A stretch of 64,000 nucleotides of DNA, taken from contig JADJOT010000008.1 of the NCBI GenBank assembly GCA_016713625.1, positions 372,001 through 436,000 of the forward strand. Direction: 5' to 3'. This document shows, piece by piece, positions 34,457 through 43,100 of the stretch. Source of the DNA: Candidatus Accumulibacter affinis. GTDB lineage: Bacteria; Pseudomonadota; Gammaproteobacteria; Burkholderiales; Rhodocyclaceae. A program made the translations under genes and the position numbers. Position 1 is the first letter of the stretch; each line of letters opens with the position of its first letter. Below the pieces are notes generated by a model, which saw nothing but the letters and a program-made list of their open reading frames with translations, was not told the origin of the DNA and searched no databases.

Positions 34457-34687
34457 TCATGCGGCCACCGTAAAGCACCGCACGTCGATTTCCACGCCCG
34501 CCGCCGCTGCTTGTTCGGCCTGTTTCAGCAAGGAAGCGGTCACGCCTTCATCATGGAAGGCTTCGCCGCAGGTCTCGCACACCAGCGCAGGCACTTCGCG
34601 GAAAACGATCGTCATGCCGCCGCATTCAAGTGGAACAGTCACTGCGCCGGGGCGGGTTTCGCCGTGTCGGCAGATCGGGCATTTCAT
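34457..34687 (-). CDS. YgiT/MqsA-type zinc-finger protein
   Basis: A 76-aa protein from the internal ATG at 34687 (GAGGAAG site upstream; the longer frame adds an unlikely prefix). Two CxxC pairs (MKCPICRHG and VCETCGEAF) form the YgiT-type zinc finger, followed by a short helix. This is the N-domain of MqsA-like antitoxins; the usual HTH domain and the partner toxin gene are absent. It may be an orphan antitoxin. Confidence 0.75.
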   Translation of the reverse strand: MKCPICRHGETRPGAVTVPLECGGMTIVFREVPALVCETCGEAFHDEGVTASLLKQAEQAAAAGVEIDVRCFTVAA

Positions 34688-34744
34688 GGCTTCTTCCTCG
34701 TTGCAAGGTCCGCCAGCCATAGGGCGAAGTCGGGTAATCCACGC

Positions 34745-35005
34745 TCACGCGGCCCGGTCGCCATGCTGCGCGCGCATCAAATCAAGCAGGAATTCGGGCG
34801 CAAGGTCCGCGCCGTTTGCCCATGCCGCGGTGCGCATTACTGGATGCTGTGTGGCCGTGGCGAACACGGCAGGATCGCGTAGCGCCTCGAACACTTCGCC
34901 GTCGATTTCAGCGGATAAATCCACTTCGCCGGCTTCGCCATTATTGAACCGCAGGAACAGGCGATAGCCCGGCAGGGGGGTTACTTCCGTGGTGTGCAGG
35001 ATCAT
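34745..35005 (-). CDS. DUF2442 protein
   Basis: An 86-aa protein with the DUF2442 pattern: VTPLPGYRLFLRFNNGEAGEVDLS, then GEVFEALRDPAVFATA and a closing ADLAPEFLLDL. It starts 5 bp after the DUF4160 stop. DUF4160-DUF2442 pairs are common beside mobile genes and are suspected toxin-antitoxin-like modules; no activity can be shown from sequence. Confidence 0.82.
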   Translation of the reverse strand: MILHTTEVTPLPGYRLFLRFNNGEAGEVDLSAEIDGEVFEALRDPAVFATATQHPVMRTAAWANGADLAPEFLLDLMRAQHGDRAA

Positions 35006-35010
35006 GATCG

Positions 35011-35268
35011 TTACTCCAGAGGATCAATCGGATTCAGCGGCTTGCGCAGCATGGCAAGCTCCCAGTCGGCTTCAATCTCTTTCCGGTGCAGCGCCAGCCA
35101 TTCGCGCACCATTGACAGCGCCCGGCGGGGCAACGAACCGGCGTACAGCTTGCCGTCCAGGGTCATCACGGCTTCGTGCTCGCCGTAGACGGCATGAAAG
35201 TGCATTGGCGGATGCTCGCGCCAGTTCATGTAAATGACGATCCCGAAGAACCGCGAGATTTCAGGCAT
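35011..35268 (-). CDS. DUF4160 protein
   Basis: An 85-aa protein with the DUF4160 hallmark MPEISRFFGIVIYMNWREH then PMHFHAVYGEHEAV, and a C-terminal helix ending in a DWELAMLRKPLNPI segment. It lies 2 bp from the integrase stop and 5 bp before DUF2442, so it may be transcribed with the integrase. It forms the usual two-gene pair with DUF2442. Confidence 0.85.
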   Translation of the reverse strand: MPEISRFFGIVIYMNWREHPPMHFHAVYGEHEAVMTLDGKLYAGSLPRRALSMVREWLALHRKEIEADWELAMLRKPLNPIDPLE

Positions 35269-35270
35269 GG

Positions 35271-36503
35271 CTATGCCGCGCCCCGTTTCGGCAACTGCAC
35301 CACTTCGGCCGCATCTTTCATTCCGCCGGCCTCCAACATCGCTGCGGTTGCCGTGTTGACGGATGCTCGCACAGGGTCAAGGTCGAGACGAGCATAGCTT
35401 GCCGTCGCCTGTTGGCTCTTGTGGTTTAGGCTCTTGCCGATGATCGCCATTGATGCGCCGGTTCTCGCCTGCCAGCTTCCCAGCGTGCGCCGCAGATCGT
35501 GCAGGGTGACGCCGTTCGGTTCGTTGCGTCCATAGGGGATGCCGGCCCGCTCCATGACGCGAATGACCGCCTTCTTAGGTTCGACCATGTGACCGCTGGC
35601 TCCCGGCCCAGGGAACACGAACCCGCCGGCGGTCGCCTCCTGCCGTGCCTTGAGGATCTCCACCGCTTCCGGGCAGAGCGTCACATTCTGCGGGGTGCCG
35701 TTCTTGGTATCGGGAATGCGCCAGACGGAATCAGTGAGGTTGATTTCTGCCCAGTGCATCGAGCATAGATTTTCCCGCCGCGCGCCGGTGAGCAGCGCCA
35801 GCAGGATGAAGTCGCGCATGGTGATACTCGGCTCTTCCGCCAGCGATTGAAAGAAGCGGGGTAGCTCATCGGCTTGCAAGAAGCGATCACGGCTCACCAC
35901 ACGGCCCGCCACCTTGACGCCTTGCGCCGGGTTCGTTTCGAGATAGCCCCATTCGATTGCCTTGCCGAAGATGCCCGACGCCAGCGCCCGCACAAGCTTG
36001 ACCGTCGCCGCCGCCTTGCCGGCCTTCTCAACATCGGACAGCGCACGGGCAATCATCGCCCTCGTAATCGTCGTCAGTTTCCGGTCGCCGAGAGCCTTTT
36101 GCAGGTAGTCCCGGAATCGTTGCTGCATGTCGCGCCACACCACCAGCTTTTCACCGTGCCGGGTGCCGTACTCGCTGAAAAACTCCGTCAGTGTCGGTTC
36201 TGCCTTGAAGGTAGGCTTTACTTCGGCAGGGTTTGCGCCGTGCTCGATTTCGGCATTCACCGTAGCGGCAGCCTTGCGCGCTTGCTCCACCGTCATGGCT
36301 GGGAAGCGCCCCAGGGTCACGCGCTCCGGCCCACCGCCCTTGGTGCGCCGGTACATGGAGAAGCTTTTCACGCCCGCTGGGGTTACACGCAGTTGCAGGC
36401 CTGTTGTCTTGGTGTCGTGATAGGTCGCCCGCTCGCCGGTCGCAGGTGCAGGCAGCGCAAGGAGTCTCTCCTTGTTGAATTGGAACCTCGTTTGATCGCC
36501 CAT
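35271..36503 (-). CDS. Tyrosine integrase of the tRNA-Thr element (P4 type)
   Basis: A 410-aa site-specific recombinase. The N-terminal DUF4102-like arm-binding domain (TTGLQLRVTPAGVKSF, VTLGRFPAMTVEQARKAA), a SAM-like core-binding region and the catalytic domain are in order. Catalytic residues are Arg242 (TGARRENL), His335-x-x-Arg338 (LHDLRRT), His361 and Tyr370 (ATASYARL); all are present. It lies 166 bp from attR, the usual position. The integrase is intact, so loss of mobility would be due to other genes. AAGGTGG precedes the ATG. Confidence 0.95.
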   Translation of the reverse strand: MGDQTRFQFNKERLLALPAPATGERATYHDTKTTGLQLRVTPAGVKSFSMYRRTKGGGPERVTLGRFPAMTVEQARKAAATVNAEIEHGANPAEVKPTFKAEPTLTEFFSEYGTRHGEKLVVWRDMQQRFRDYLQKALGDRKLTTITRAMIARALSDVEKAGKAAATVKLVRALASGIFGKAIEWGYLETNPAQGVKVAGRVVSRDRFLQADELPRFFQSLAEEPSITMRDFILLALLTGARRENLCSMHWAEINLTDSVWRIPDTKNGTPQNVTLCPEAVEILKARQEATAGGFVFPGPGASGHMVEPKKAVIRVMERAGIPYGRNEPNGVTLHDLRRTLGSWQARTGASMAIIGKSLNHKSQQATASYARLDLDPVRASVNTATAAMLEAGGMKDAAEVVQLPKRGAA

Positions 36504-36532
36504 GACACCACCTTATGCTCTTGTTCTGTAGC

Positions 36533-36588
36533 GGGGTTACGCCGGGGTTACATTTGCGGTCAAAAACCGTGCATTTCCGTGTAACCCC
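36533..36588 (+). promoter_or_regulatory. Candidate integrase arm sites and int promoter region (right end)
   Basis: GGGGTTAC-GCC-GGGGTTAC (36533-36551) copies the tandem at the left end, and an inverted GTAACCCC follows at 36581-36588. They lie between the integrase start and attR. Integrase binding here could also repress its own promoter. Confidence 0.5.
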
Positions 36589-36668
36589 GTTAAGGTGAGT
36601 ATATTCGTAACGTGTTGCTGTGTATAGGTTTATTAAGGTCAGATAATGCGTAAGTTTGCCGGGAAACA

Positions 36669-36719
36669 CGCATTCGTAATGCGAAGGTCGGCAGTTCGAT
36701 TCCGCCCAGCGGCACCAGT
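36669..36719 (+). repeat. attR: displaced 3' fragment of tRNA-Thr
   Basis: A perfect 51-bp copy of 21314-21364. Only the 3' part of the tRNA is present, so it is not a functional gene but the displaced original end left by integration. Confidence 0.95.
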
Positions 36720-36733
36720 CAATCCAGCACTTG

Positions 36734-36760
36734 GCTCGGCTCACAAGGTCGGGCTTTTTT
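36734..36760 (+). terminator. Original tRNA-Thr terminator behind attR
   Basis: GCTCGGC pairs with GTCGGGC (two G-U pairs) around a 7-nt loop, followed by six T. It is homologous in layout to the hairpin at 21378, supporting this as the pre-integration downstream flank of the tRNA gene. Confidence 0.75.
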
Positions 36761-36885
36761 GCTTTCTGGCATTCGTTGAATGACTGGGGAACGACTGAAA
36801 AAAAACCAGCCCTCTCGGGTGTCGATGGGGGTGGCCACTGGAGCTACTTGGCCACCATTCCTGGCTTCAACTGAGAAATCCAGGT

Positions 36886-37485
36886 TCAATCACTTGGTGA
36901 CTCGAATAGCCAACGAGAGACGATGTGTACATAGCGCGGCATGATCAGAAAGACGACCAGCGCGACAATGGTCGCAGCGATGATGCCATGGCTGATCCCC
37001 CAAGTCGCCAATACCGGTACTGCCGCGAACAAGGGCTTGAAGAGTGGGGGAATCAGCATGGTCAGCGGCCAGATCACCGAGGTGGTTATCAGCCACTGCT
37101 TCCAGGGCGCCGGCTTCTTCTGCGCCCGGGAGGGGGGAGTGAACCAGAACTCGATGCCAGGCTGGATGTGAAACTGGTCTTTGTGCTCGAAAGCATCGGC
37201 AATCTCGGCCAGCAGCCGTTGACGGTCGGTCGAACTGGTCCAGCGCTCGGCATCGGCGACGCTGGCAAAGCGAATCAGGATCGAATATTCGTTGTGGCCG
37301 GCCGGTGGGCGGATGATGTGCACGCCCTGATGCCCCGGGTATTCCGCAGCCTTGGCGGCGATGATGCGCAGCCATTGCTCGTATCGGGCAAGGGCATCCG
37401 GTCGCACACGCTGCTGGATGAGCAAGGTGACGCTCTCGCCTGATAGTTTGCTGCGAACCGGCGTTGAAGTCACTTCGTCGCTCAT
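36886..37485 (-). CDS. Membrane-anchored ABM (antibiotic biosynthesis monooxygenase)-domain protein
   Basis: A 199-aa protein; the ATG at 37485 has GGAGG upstream, while the longer frame lacks one. The N-terminal ~110 residues form a dimeric alpha/beta-barrel ABM domain (VTLLIQQRVRPDALARYEQWL; EYSILIRFASVADAERWTSS). Two membrane helices follow (WLITTSVIWPLTMLIPPLF and IIAATIVALVVFLIM). Such proteins are common in proteobacteria with unknown substrate; the domain may be regulatory rather than enzymatic. It stands alone just outside the island. Confidence 0.82.
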   Translation of the reverse strand: MSDEVTSTPVRSKLSGESVTLLIQQRVRPDALARYEQWLRIIAAKAAEYPGHQGVHIIRPPAGHNEYSILIRFASVADAERWTSSTDRQRLLAEIADAFEHKDQFHIQPGIEFWFTPPSRAQKKPAPWKQWLITTSVIWPLTMLIPPLFKPLFAAVPVLATWGISHGIIAATIVALVVFLIMPRYVHIVSRWLFESPSD

Positions 37486-37524
37486 GCCTAACCTCCGAAC
37501 ACCTTCAAAATGCCCAGCACATAC

Positions 37525-38078
37525 AGCCGCCGAGCCTGTCATGCTGATGCTGTGGTCCATGCCGGTGCGCCCGGCATGACTGCGGCGGTCGCCGGGCGTT
37601 GGCGTGACGCGGCACCAGCGGGGCGCCGTAGCCACCAAAACTGGCGACCGGCGACCCCTCCGGCAAGACCGGCAGGGCGGGCGGGTCGATGCCTCGGAAC
37701 TCCTGCGTAGCGTAGACCGGCTTGCCAGCAACGACGGTCAAATACCGATTCCAGCGCCTTGATCTCGACTGCCGGAATGCTGAAATAATCGGCTGAGAGC
37801 ACGCTGAGGTCGGCAAACTGGCCAGCGACCAGTCTACTCTTCTTCGCGACTCAGCCGGTTGCCGGACGGATACCGTGCCAGGCCGCCGCAGGTGCGGCCG
37901 CTGACCAGCCAGTACAGGGCGGCAAACGGGTTGTAGCGGGCGACGCGGGTGGCATCGGTGCCAGCCCCGACCGAGATGCCCAATTCGAGCATTCGGCTTG
38001 GCGAGCAGCAGCCCGGTCGGATGGCCGGCCTTGTCGCGGTCTATCACACCAGCCTGCGGGTCCGGTGAGTCGCAGACA
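37525..38078 (-). pseudogene. Decayed YtcJ-like amidohydrolase
   Basis: Pieces of a TIM-barrel amidohydrolase appear in order but in different frames: GVIDRDKAGHPTGLLLAKPNA, then GTDATRVARYNPFAALYWL ending SREEE at a stop, then LSADYFSIPAVEIKALES, then LTVVAGKPVYATQEF with a Pro-rich C-terminal end. Segments expected between the pieces are missing, so there are deletions and frameshifts. It fills most of the gap between the ABM protein and the IHF-like gene. Confidence 0.7.
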
Positions 38079-38255
38079 ACCTGATCTCACGGATTTTGCG
38101 GAGTACCGAGTTGCAGGATCAAGCGGAGGTTGGGGCGTGGGAAGACGCTGTCGGTAGCGTTCAACCCATCACGGGGCATGCGGTTCGGAACTTGGCGGTT
38201 CAGGGAGTGGTGGTACTTCGCTCGAACCTGCTAACGGACCGGGTAGAATGTCGGC

Positions 38256-38540
38256 ATGACCCGTTCAGAACTCATCGCCCGGCTCGCTACACACTCTCCG
38301 CGACTCACCGCCAAAGACGCTGAACCCTCGGTCAAAGCGATTCTTGAGGGAATCAGCGAGACGCTGGCGCGGGGAGATCGGATAGAAATCCGCGGTTCCG
38401 GGAGTTTCACGCTGACCTACGGGCCACCCAGAAACGGGCGCAAGTCAAAAACACCTGAGACAGTGCCGGTGCCAGCGAAAAGGGTACCCCACTTCACGGC
38501 GGACAAGGAACTGCGAGAGAGAGCGGAGTCCAGGAAATGA
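38256..38540 (+). CDS. IHF-beta/HU-like DNA-bending protein
   Basis: A 94-aa HU/IHF-family protein (MTRSELIARLATHSPRLTAKD; GDRIEIRGSGSFTL). The beta-arm sequence after GSFTLTYGPPRNGRKSKT departs somewhat from the canonical RxPRxGRNPKTGE, with GPPRNGRKSKTPE. The conserved IELRGFG motif appears as IEIRGSG. It is likely an extra IHF-beta paralogue rather than the main ihfB, which normally follows rpsA. No strong ribosome site was found. Confidence 0.85.
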   Translation: MTRSELIARLATHSPRLTAKDAEPSVKAILEGISETLARGDRIEIRGSGSFTLTYGPPRNGRKSKTPETVPVPAKRVPHFTADKELRERAESRK

Positions 38541-38645
38541 CCCACACGATCGGGCGTCATGGTTCCTGCGGCTTCCGCCCGATTGCCTCGCCAACGTGAC
38601 ACGCTGGCTGTCTCCCAATCTTGAGACCCCTTTGAGGTACGTACC

Positions 38646-39395
38646 ATGAACACGCTCTCCTTTGAATCGCTGGCGGCCTATTGGTCGGTTAATGAAATCT
38701 CCACCAACGTCGTCGTTTTTCTGAACATCTTCGGGGCGTTGCTGCTGGGGCTGGTCGTCGGGTACGAACGTTCCTTTCACGGACGTGCCGCCGGCATGCG
38801 GACCTACGGGCTCGTTTGCATGGCTTCCGCTGCACTGGTTGTCGTCACCGGGTATCCAAGCTACTGGTACGGAGGTCACTCAGCCGCAGTTGCCATAGCC
38901 GATCCGACGCGGGTCATACAAGGCATCGTGGCCGGCATTGGCTTCCTTGGTGCCGGGGTGATCGTAAAGGATGGTCTCACTATCAGTGGTCTGACTACGG
39001 CCGCATCCATCTGGGCATCATCAACAATTGGAGTACTGGTCGGCGTCGGGTTCTATGCTGCGGCGATACTGCTCACCGCACTGTCGGCGATCAGCATGAT
39101 GTGGGGTTCCCGGCTGGCAGATTGGTTACCTTCGCACCCGGCGGTGGCCGCTACAATGCGATTTACGAAAGACTCCGTTCCAAGCCTGGACCTGTTGCGG
39201 AGTAAAGCCAAGGCATGGGGTTACGAGATTGTCGAGGGAAGCATATCGATTGCTTTCTCTGGTGGCCACCCCGAATGGCGTTTCGTCGCGGTCACGGTCG
39301 ATCGAGATGTCGCGATATCCATTGCCGAACTGGCCAATGAGTTAGCGAAATTTGACGGGGTAGAGGATTTCAAACTCTCGTATTCCCGCAGTTAA
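38646..39395 (+). CDS. MgtC/SapB-family membrane protein
   Basis: A 249-aa inner-membrane protein. Helices include VFLNIFGALLLGLVVGYERS, with the MgtC signature GYER and then AAGMRTYGLV, and VIQGIVAGIGFLGAGVIVKD then GLTTAASIWASSTIGVLVG, the diagnostic MgtC block. A soluble C-terminal domain of ~90 residues (ACT-like, VEGSISIAFSGGHPEW) follows. MgtC proteins influence magnesium and phosphate homeostasis and F-type ATPase activity in other bacteria; here the role is unproven. Confidence 0.88.
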   Translation: MNTLSFESLAAYWSVNEISTNVVVFLNIFGALLLGLVVGYERSFHGRAAGMRTYGLVCMASAALVVVTGYPSYWYGGHSAAVAIADPTRVIQGIVAGIGFLGAGVIVKDGLTISGLTTAASIWASSTIGVLVGVGFYAAAILLTALSAISMMWGSRLADWLPSHPAVAATMRFTKDSVPSLDLLRSKAKAWGYEIVEGSISIAFSGGHPEWRFVAVTVDRDVAISIAELANELAKFDGVEDFKLSYSRS

Positions 39396-39745
39396 GAAAG
39401 CCATCCACCAACCGATCTTCCTCATCACGGATACGGGAGAGAGCCTTGTACTGCGGCTCGTTGGCATTGACCGTCATCACGACTGCGGAAGCCTCTGGTA
39501 GCAGCAGCTTGTCGAGTTGGGTCTTGTAGAGCAGGCAGGATTCCCGGTCGAAGGTGACGACCTGGCCCTGAAGCCGTTCGGGTCCATCTTGGTGGTGAAG
39601 TGCTGGACGATATCCTCGAACAGCTCCCGCTGCCGCATCGCTGCTTGCCGGATCGTGGTCTCCTTCAGACTCGTCAAAAGCAAGCAAGGATAGGCAAGAC
39701 GCGGTCAGGCGGCAGAGCTCCAGAGCAGGGCCGCCATGACCATTG
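39385..39745 (-). pseudogene. Relic of a type I restriction HsdR subunit
   Basis: Two overlapping frames together read ELFEDIVQHFTTKMDPNGF and then QVVTFDRESCLLYKTQLDKL, followed by EASAVVMTVNANEPQYK. This is a block found in the helicase/C-terminal part of one HsdR family. A frameshift near 39575 separates the frames and both flanks of the gene are gone. It is not a copy of the intact hsdR of the island, whose equivalent region differs, so it is a remnant of a second restriction system. Confidence 0.7.
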
Positions 39746-40189
39746 GCGCGGATCGTTTCGTCGATGACGAACGAGTGCTCCTGGTGATCTTCCTGGGTCA
39801 AGAGCTGGATAGACACGAAGCTCTGCCAAAATGTGTATTAAAGTTATCGATGAATAGAAGTGCATTAATAGGCACTATCGTAACTTTTCTGAATCCGATC
39901 TGGCTGGGTCGCGGCGGCACCGGGCGGGCTGGTCAGGGCAGTCAAAATCCCACACAGACCGGTTCATAACGGCCATAACCATCCGGAGCAAAGGCGTTTA
40001 CCTGTCGGACTTTTTTACAGTTCGCCGCTTGGTCTCGACGGAGGTTGCGTAATTTCCCATTAAATTAACTGATGGATATATCGGGCGTGGAAGTTGCTAC
40101 CGAAAGCTGGCAGGGGCCCTGGCGGCTTCTCGACGTTCGGCATCCATCTTGGCGGCCGACGCATCTCAATCGGATCAGGGAGTGGCGTG
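39746..40189. other. Gene-poor AT-rich region upstream of the giant gene
   Basis: No supportable gene is seen. The region is noticeably richer in A/T than its surroundings, holds an inverted repeat at 39840-39887 and should contain the promoter of the giant ORF, although I could not choose one confidently. Confidence 0.5.
39840..39887. repeat. 48-bp imperfect palindrome
   Basis: AAAGTTA/TAACTTT and CGAT/ATCG outer arms, then AGTGC/GCACT inner arms around ATTAATAG. The arms are separated by a short internal loop. It could be a terminator, an operator or a transposon scar. Confidence 0.5.
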
Positions 40190-43100
40190 ATGAAGGTTTT
40201 TGGCGAACAACGTATCAACACCTATTTCTCCAACAGTCAGTCTGCTCCCGCAGTAGCTGCCTTGTCCGGCGGTGGCCAGGTGGTGACCTGGGTTTCCAAC
40301 GGACAGGATGGCAGTGGCGAAGGTATTTACGCCCAGCGTCTGGATGCCAACGGTGTCGGCGTCGGCCCCGAATTCCGCGTCAGCAGCACCACCAGCAACG
40401 CCCAGACTGATCCGGCGGTGGTGGGTCTTTCCGATGGCGGTTTCATCGTCGCCTGGAGCGATAACGCTGCGGATGGCAGTGGCTGGGGTGTCTATGGCCA
40501 GCGCTACAACGCCGCTGGCGTTGCCCAGGGCGCTGAGTTCCGCATCAACAGCTACACCAGCAGCGACCAGTATCAGCCCGCCGTGGCGGCCTACGACGGT
40601 GGCTTCGTGGTGACCTGGACTTCGTACTCCGACCCGGCGGATTCCGAGTACGGCGTCTTCGGCTCGCGTTTCGATAACGCCGGCAACCGGCTGGCAACCG
40701 CGGGCGCCGACGAATTCAAGGCCAACACCTATGCCGCGAGCCATCAATGGGAGTCCGATGTGGCCACCCGCGCCGATGGCAGCTTCGTCGTGGTCTGGCG
40801 TTCCGAAGGTCAGGAAGGCGACGGCTATTCGGGCGTCTATGCCCAGCGCTTCGACAGCAGCGGCGCCAGGGTCGGCGTCGAGACGCACGTCAATAGCTAT
40901 ACCGCCAACTACCAGTACCAACCGCGCGTCGCTACCCTGTCCGATGGCGGCTTCGTGGTCGTGTGGACCTCGCGGGTTCAGGACGGCAGCAACGATGGCG
41001 TCTACGGCCAGCGCTACGATTCCGCCGGGAACACCGTTGGCGGCGAGTTCCTGGTCAATGTCGCTACCGATTACGATCAGGCCCAGCCTGATGTGACCGG
41101 CCTGTCCACCGGCGGCTTCGTGGTCACCTGGTACAACTACTACGTCCCGGCCGAGGGGAAATATTACGAGATCTACGTTCGCGAGTACGACGCTGGCGGC
41201 GTCCCGATCGGCAGCGAGCAGAAGGTCAATACCTACAACGGCCCCAATCAGACCCAGGTCGAGCCGGTCGTTGCCGACCTCGGCCAGGGCAACTACGTGG
41301 TGACGTGGTCGTCCTACACGCAGGACGGTAGCGAATACGGCGTCTATCAGCAGATTTTCGGCGATCCCGCCAAATTCACTCGCCAGGCCAACCCCGAACT
41401 GGGCGACTTCGGCGGCACGGTGACTTTCGGCGAAAATGCGGTGAACGCCGGCTTCCAGGTGCTCGATGCGGCGGTGAGTCTTACCGACAGCGATTCGAGT
41501 CACTTCAACGGCGGCCGGGTCGAAGTCTTCTACGTCGTCGGCGGCAGTTCCGAGGACCAGCTTGGTGTACATCATCAGGGCAGCGCGCCGGGCCAGATCG
41601 GCGTTTCCGGCAACAGCGTCACTTATGGGGGCGCCACCATTGGCACGCTTTCGGGTGGGGGCAACGGCGCTAACCTGGTCATCAACCTGAACGTCAACGC
41701 CACCGTCGCTGCGGTGGAGCAGCTCGTCCAGAACCTCGGCTACGCCAACAGCAGCAGCAGCCCGAGCGCCTCGCGCCAGGTCAGCGTGCGGGTCAGCGAC
41801 GGTGATGGTGGCTCGACTCTCGGCGACATCGTCACGGTTAACGTGACGCGCGAGACCGACGGCACGCCGCGCGCCTACGGCGAGGAGCAGGTCAACAGCT
41901 ACACCTACGATTACCAGCACGACCCGGAGGTCGCCAGGCTTGCCGACGGCGGCTACGTGGTGGTGTGGACCTCGCGCAGCCAGGACAGCAGTGGCGATCC
42001 CGACGGCATTTATGGCCAGCGCTATAGCGCCAGTGGCGTCGCCGTCGGGCCCGAGTTCCGCGTGCCGGGGCTCACCGGCAGCAGCCAGGAGTATGCGCAT
42101 GTTGCCGGCCTGTCGAACGGCGGTTTCGTGGTTACCTGGCAGGACAACGCCGGTTACGACGGTTCCGGCTATGGGGTCTATGGTCAGCGCTACGACGCTA
42201 CCGGGCTTGCCCAGGGCAGTCAGTTCCTGCTCAACACCTACACCGACGGCACGCAGTATAACGATGCCGTGGTGGCCTATGCCGGTGGTTTCGCCGCCGT
42301 GTGGAGTTCCCCCAATCCCGGCGACGGTGGTTACCAGGACATCTACCTGCAGCGCTGGACCAACGACGGCAGCAAGGCCGGTGGCGAACTGCTGGTCAGT
42401 ACGACCCCTGGCAACGCGACGGTTCCGCAGAGCGGGCACCAGTACGTCCCGGATATCGCCGCCCTCAGCGATGGCGACCTGCTGATCGTCTGGCGCGACG
42501 ACCAGGGCAACGACGACAGCAGTCACGGCGTCTACGCCCGCCGCTTCGACAGCGCCTTGCAGACCTTCGGCGACAGTTTCCTGGTCAACACCGACAACAC
42601 CATCGGCGCCCAATACGAGCCCAAGGTGGCGGCGCTCAGCGATGGCGGCTACGTCATCGTCTGGCGTGACGACAATCAGGACGGCAACAGCACGGCGGTG
42701 ATGGGCCAGCGCTACGCGGCCGACAGCAGCAAAGTCGGTAGCGCTTTCCAGGTGAACGAATACACCGTGGGCGGCCAATACGAGCCGGCTGTCATCGGCC
42801 TGTCCACGGGTGGCTTCGTGGTCAGTTTCTTCAATGACAACTACGGACCGGATGGCACCCCCAACAACGTTTACCTGCGCGAATACGACGCCGCCGGCAA
42901 CCCGGTAGACGGCGATCGCCTGGTCAATACCTACACCACCAATAATCAGCAGCAGCCGGCGATGGCCAATCTCGGTCAGGGCAATTACGTCGTCGTCTGG
43001 CGCTCCGATTATCAGGACGGCAGCAACAGTGGCGTCTATCAGCAGATCTTCGGCGACACCGCCGAACTGCCGCGCCAGGCCAACCCGGAAGTGGCCGACT

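Larger units (their letters stand above)
21314..36719. mobile_element. 15.4-kb integrative element in tRNA-Thr(CGU)
   Basis: The element is bounded by perfect 51-bp repeats, one inside the functional tRNA and one a displaced tRNA 3' fragment. A P4-type tyrosine integrase lies next to the right end. The cargo is a type I restriction-modification system with a metallopeptidase, a DUF3800 module, small DUF4160/DUF2442/YgiT-type genes and an AlpA-like protein. The primase and DUF3987 replication genes are broken, and no conjugation or virion genes are seen. It is best read as a P4-like satellite or genomic island in decay. Direct copies of GGGGTTAC near both ends are likely integrase arm sites. 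Confidence 0.93.

Noticed and set aside
36379..36386. Further GGGGTTAC inside the integrase gene
   Set aside because: A single copy within coding sequence, without the tandem partner seen at both ends; probably chance.
39746..39865. Reading frame with SFVIDETIRANGHGG next to the hsdR relic
   Set aside because: Too short and no family recognised; possibly more gene debris, but not supportable as a feature.
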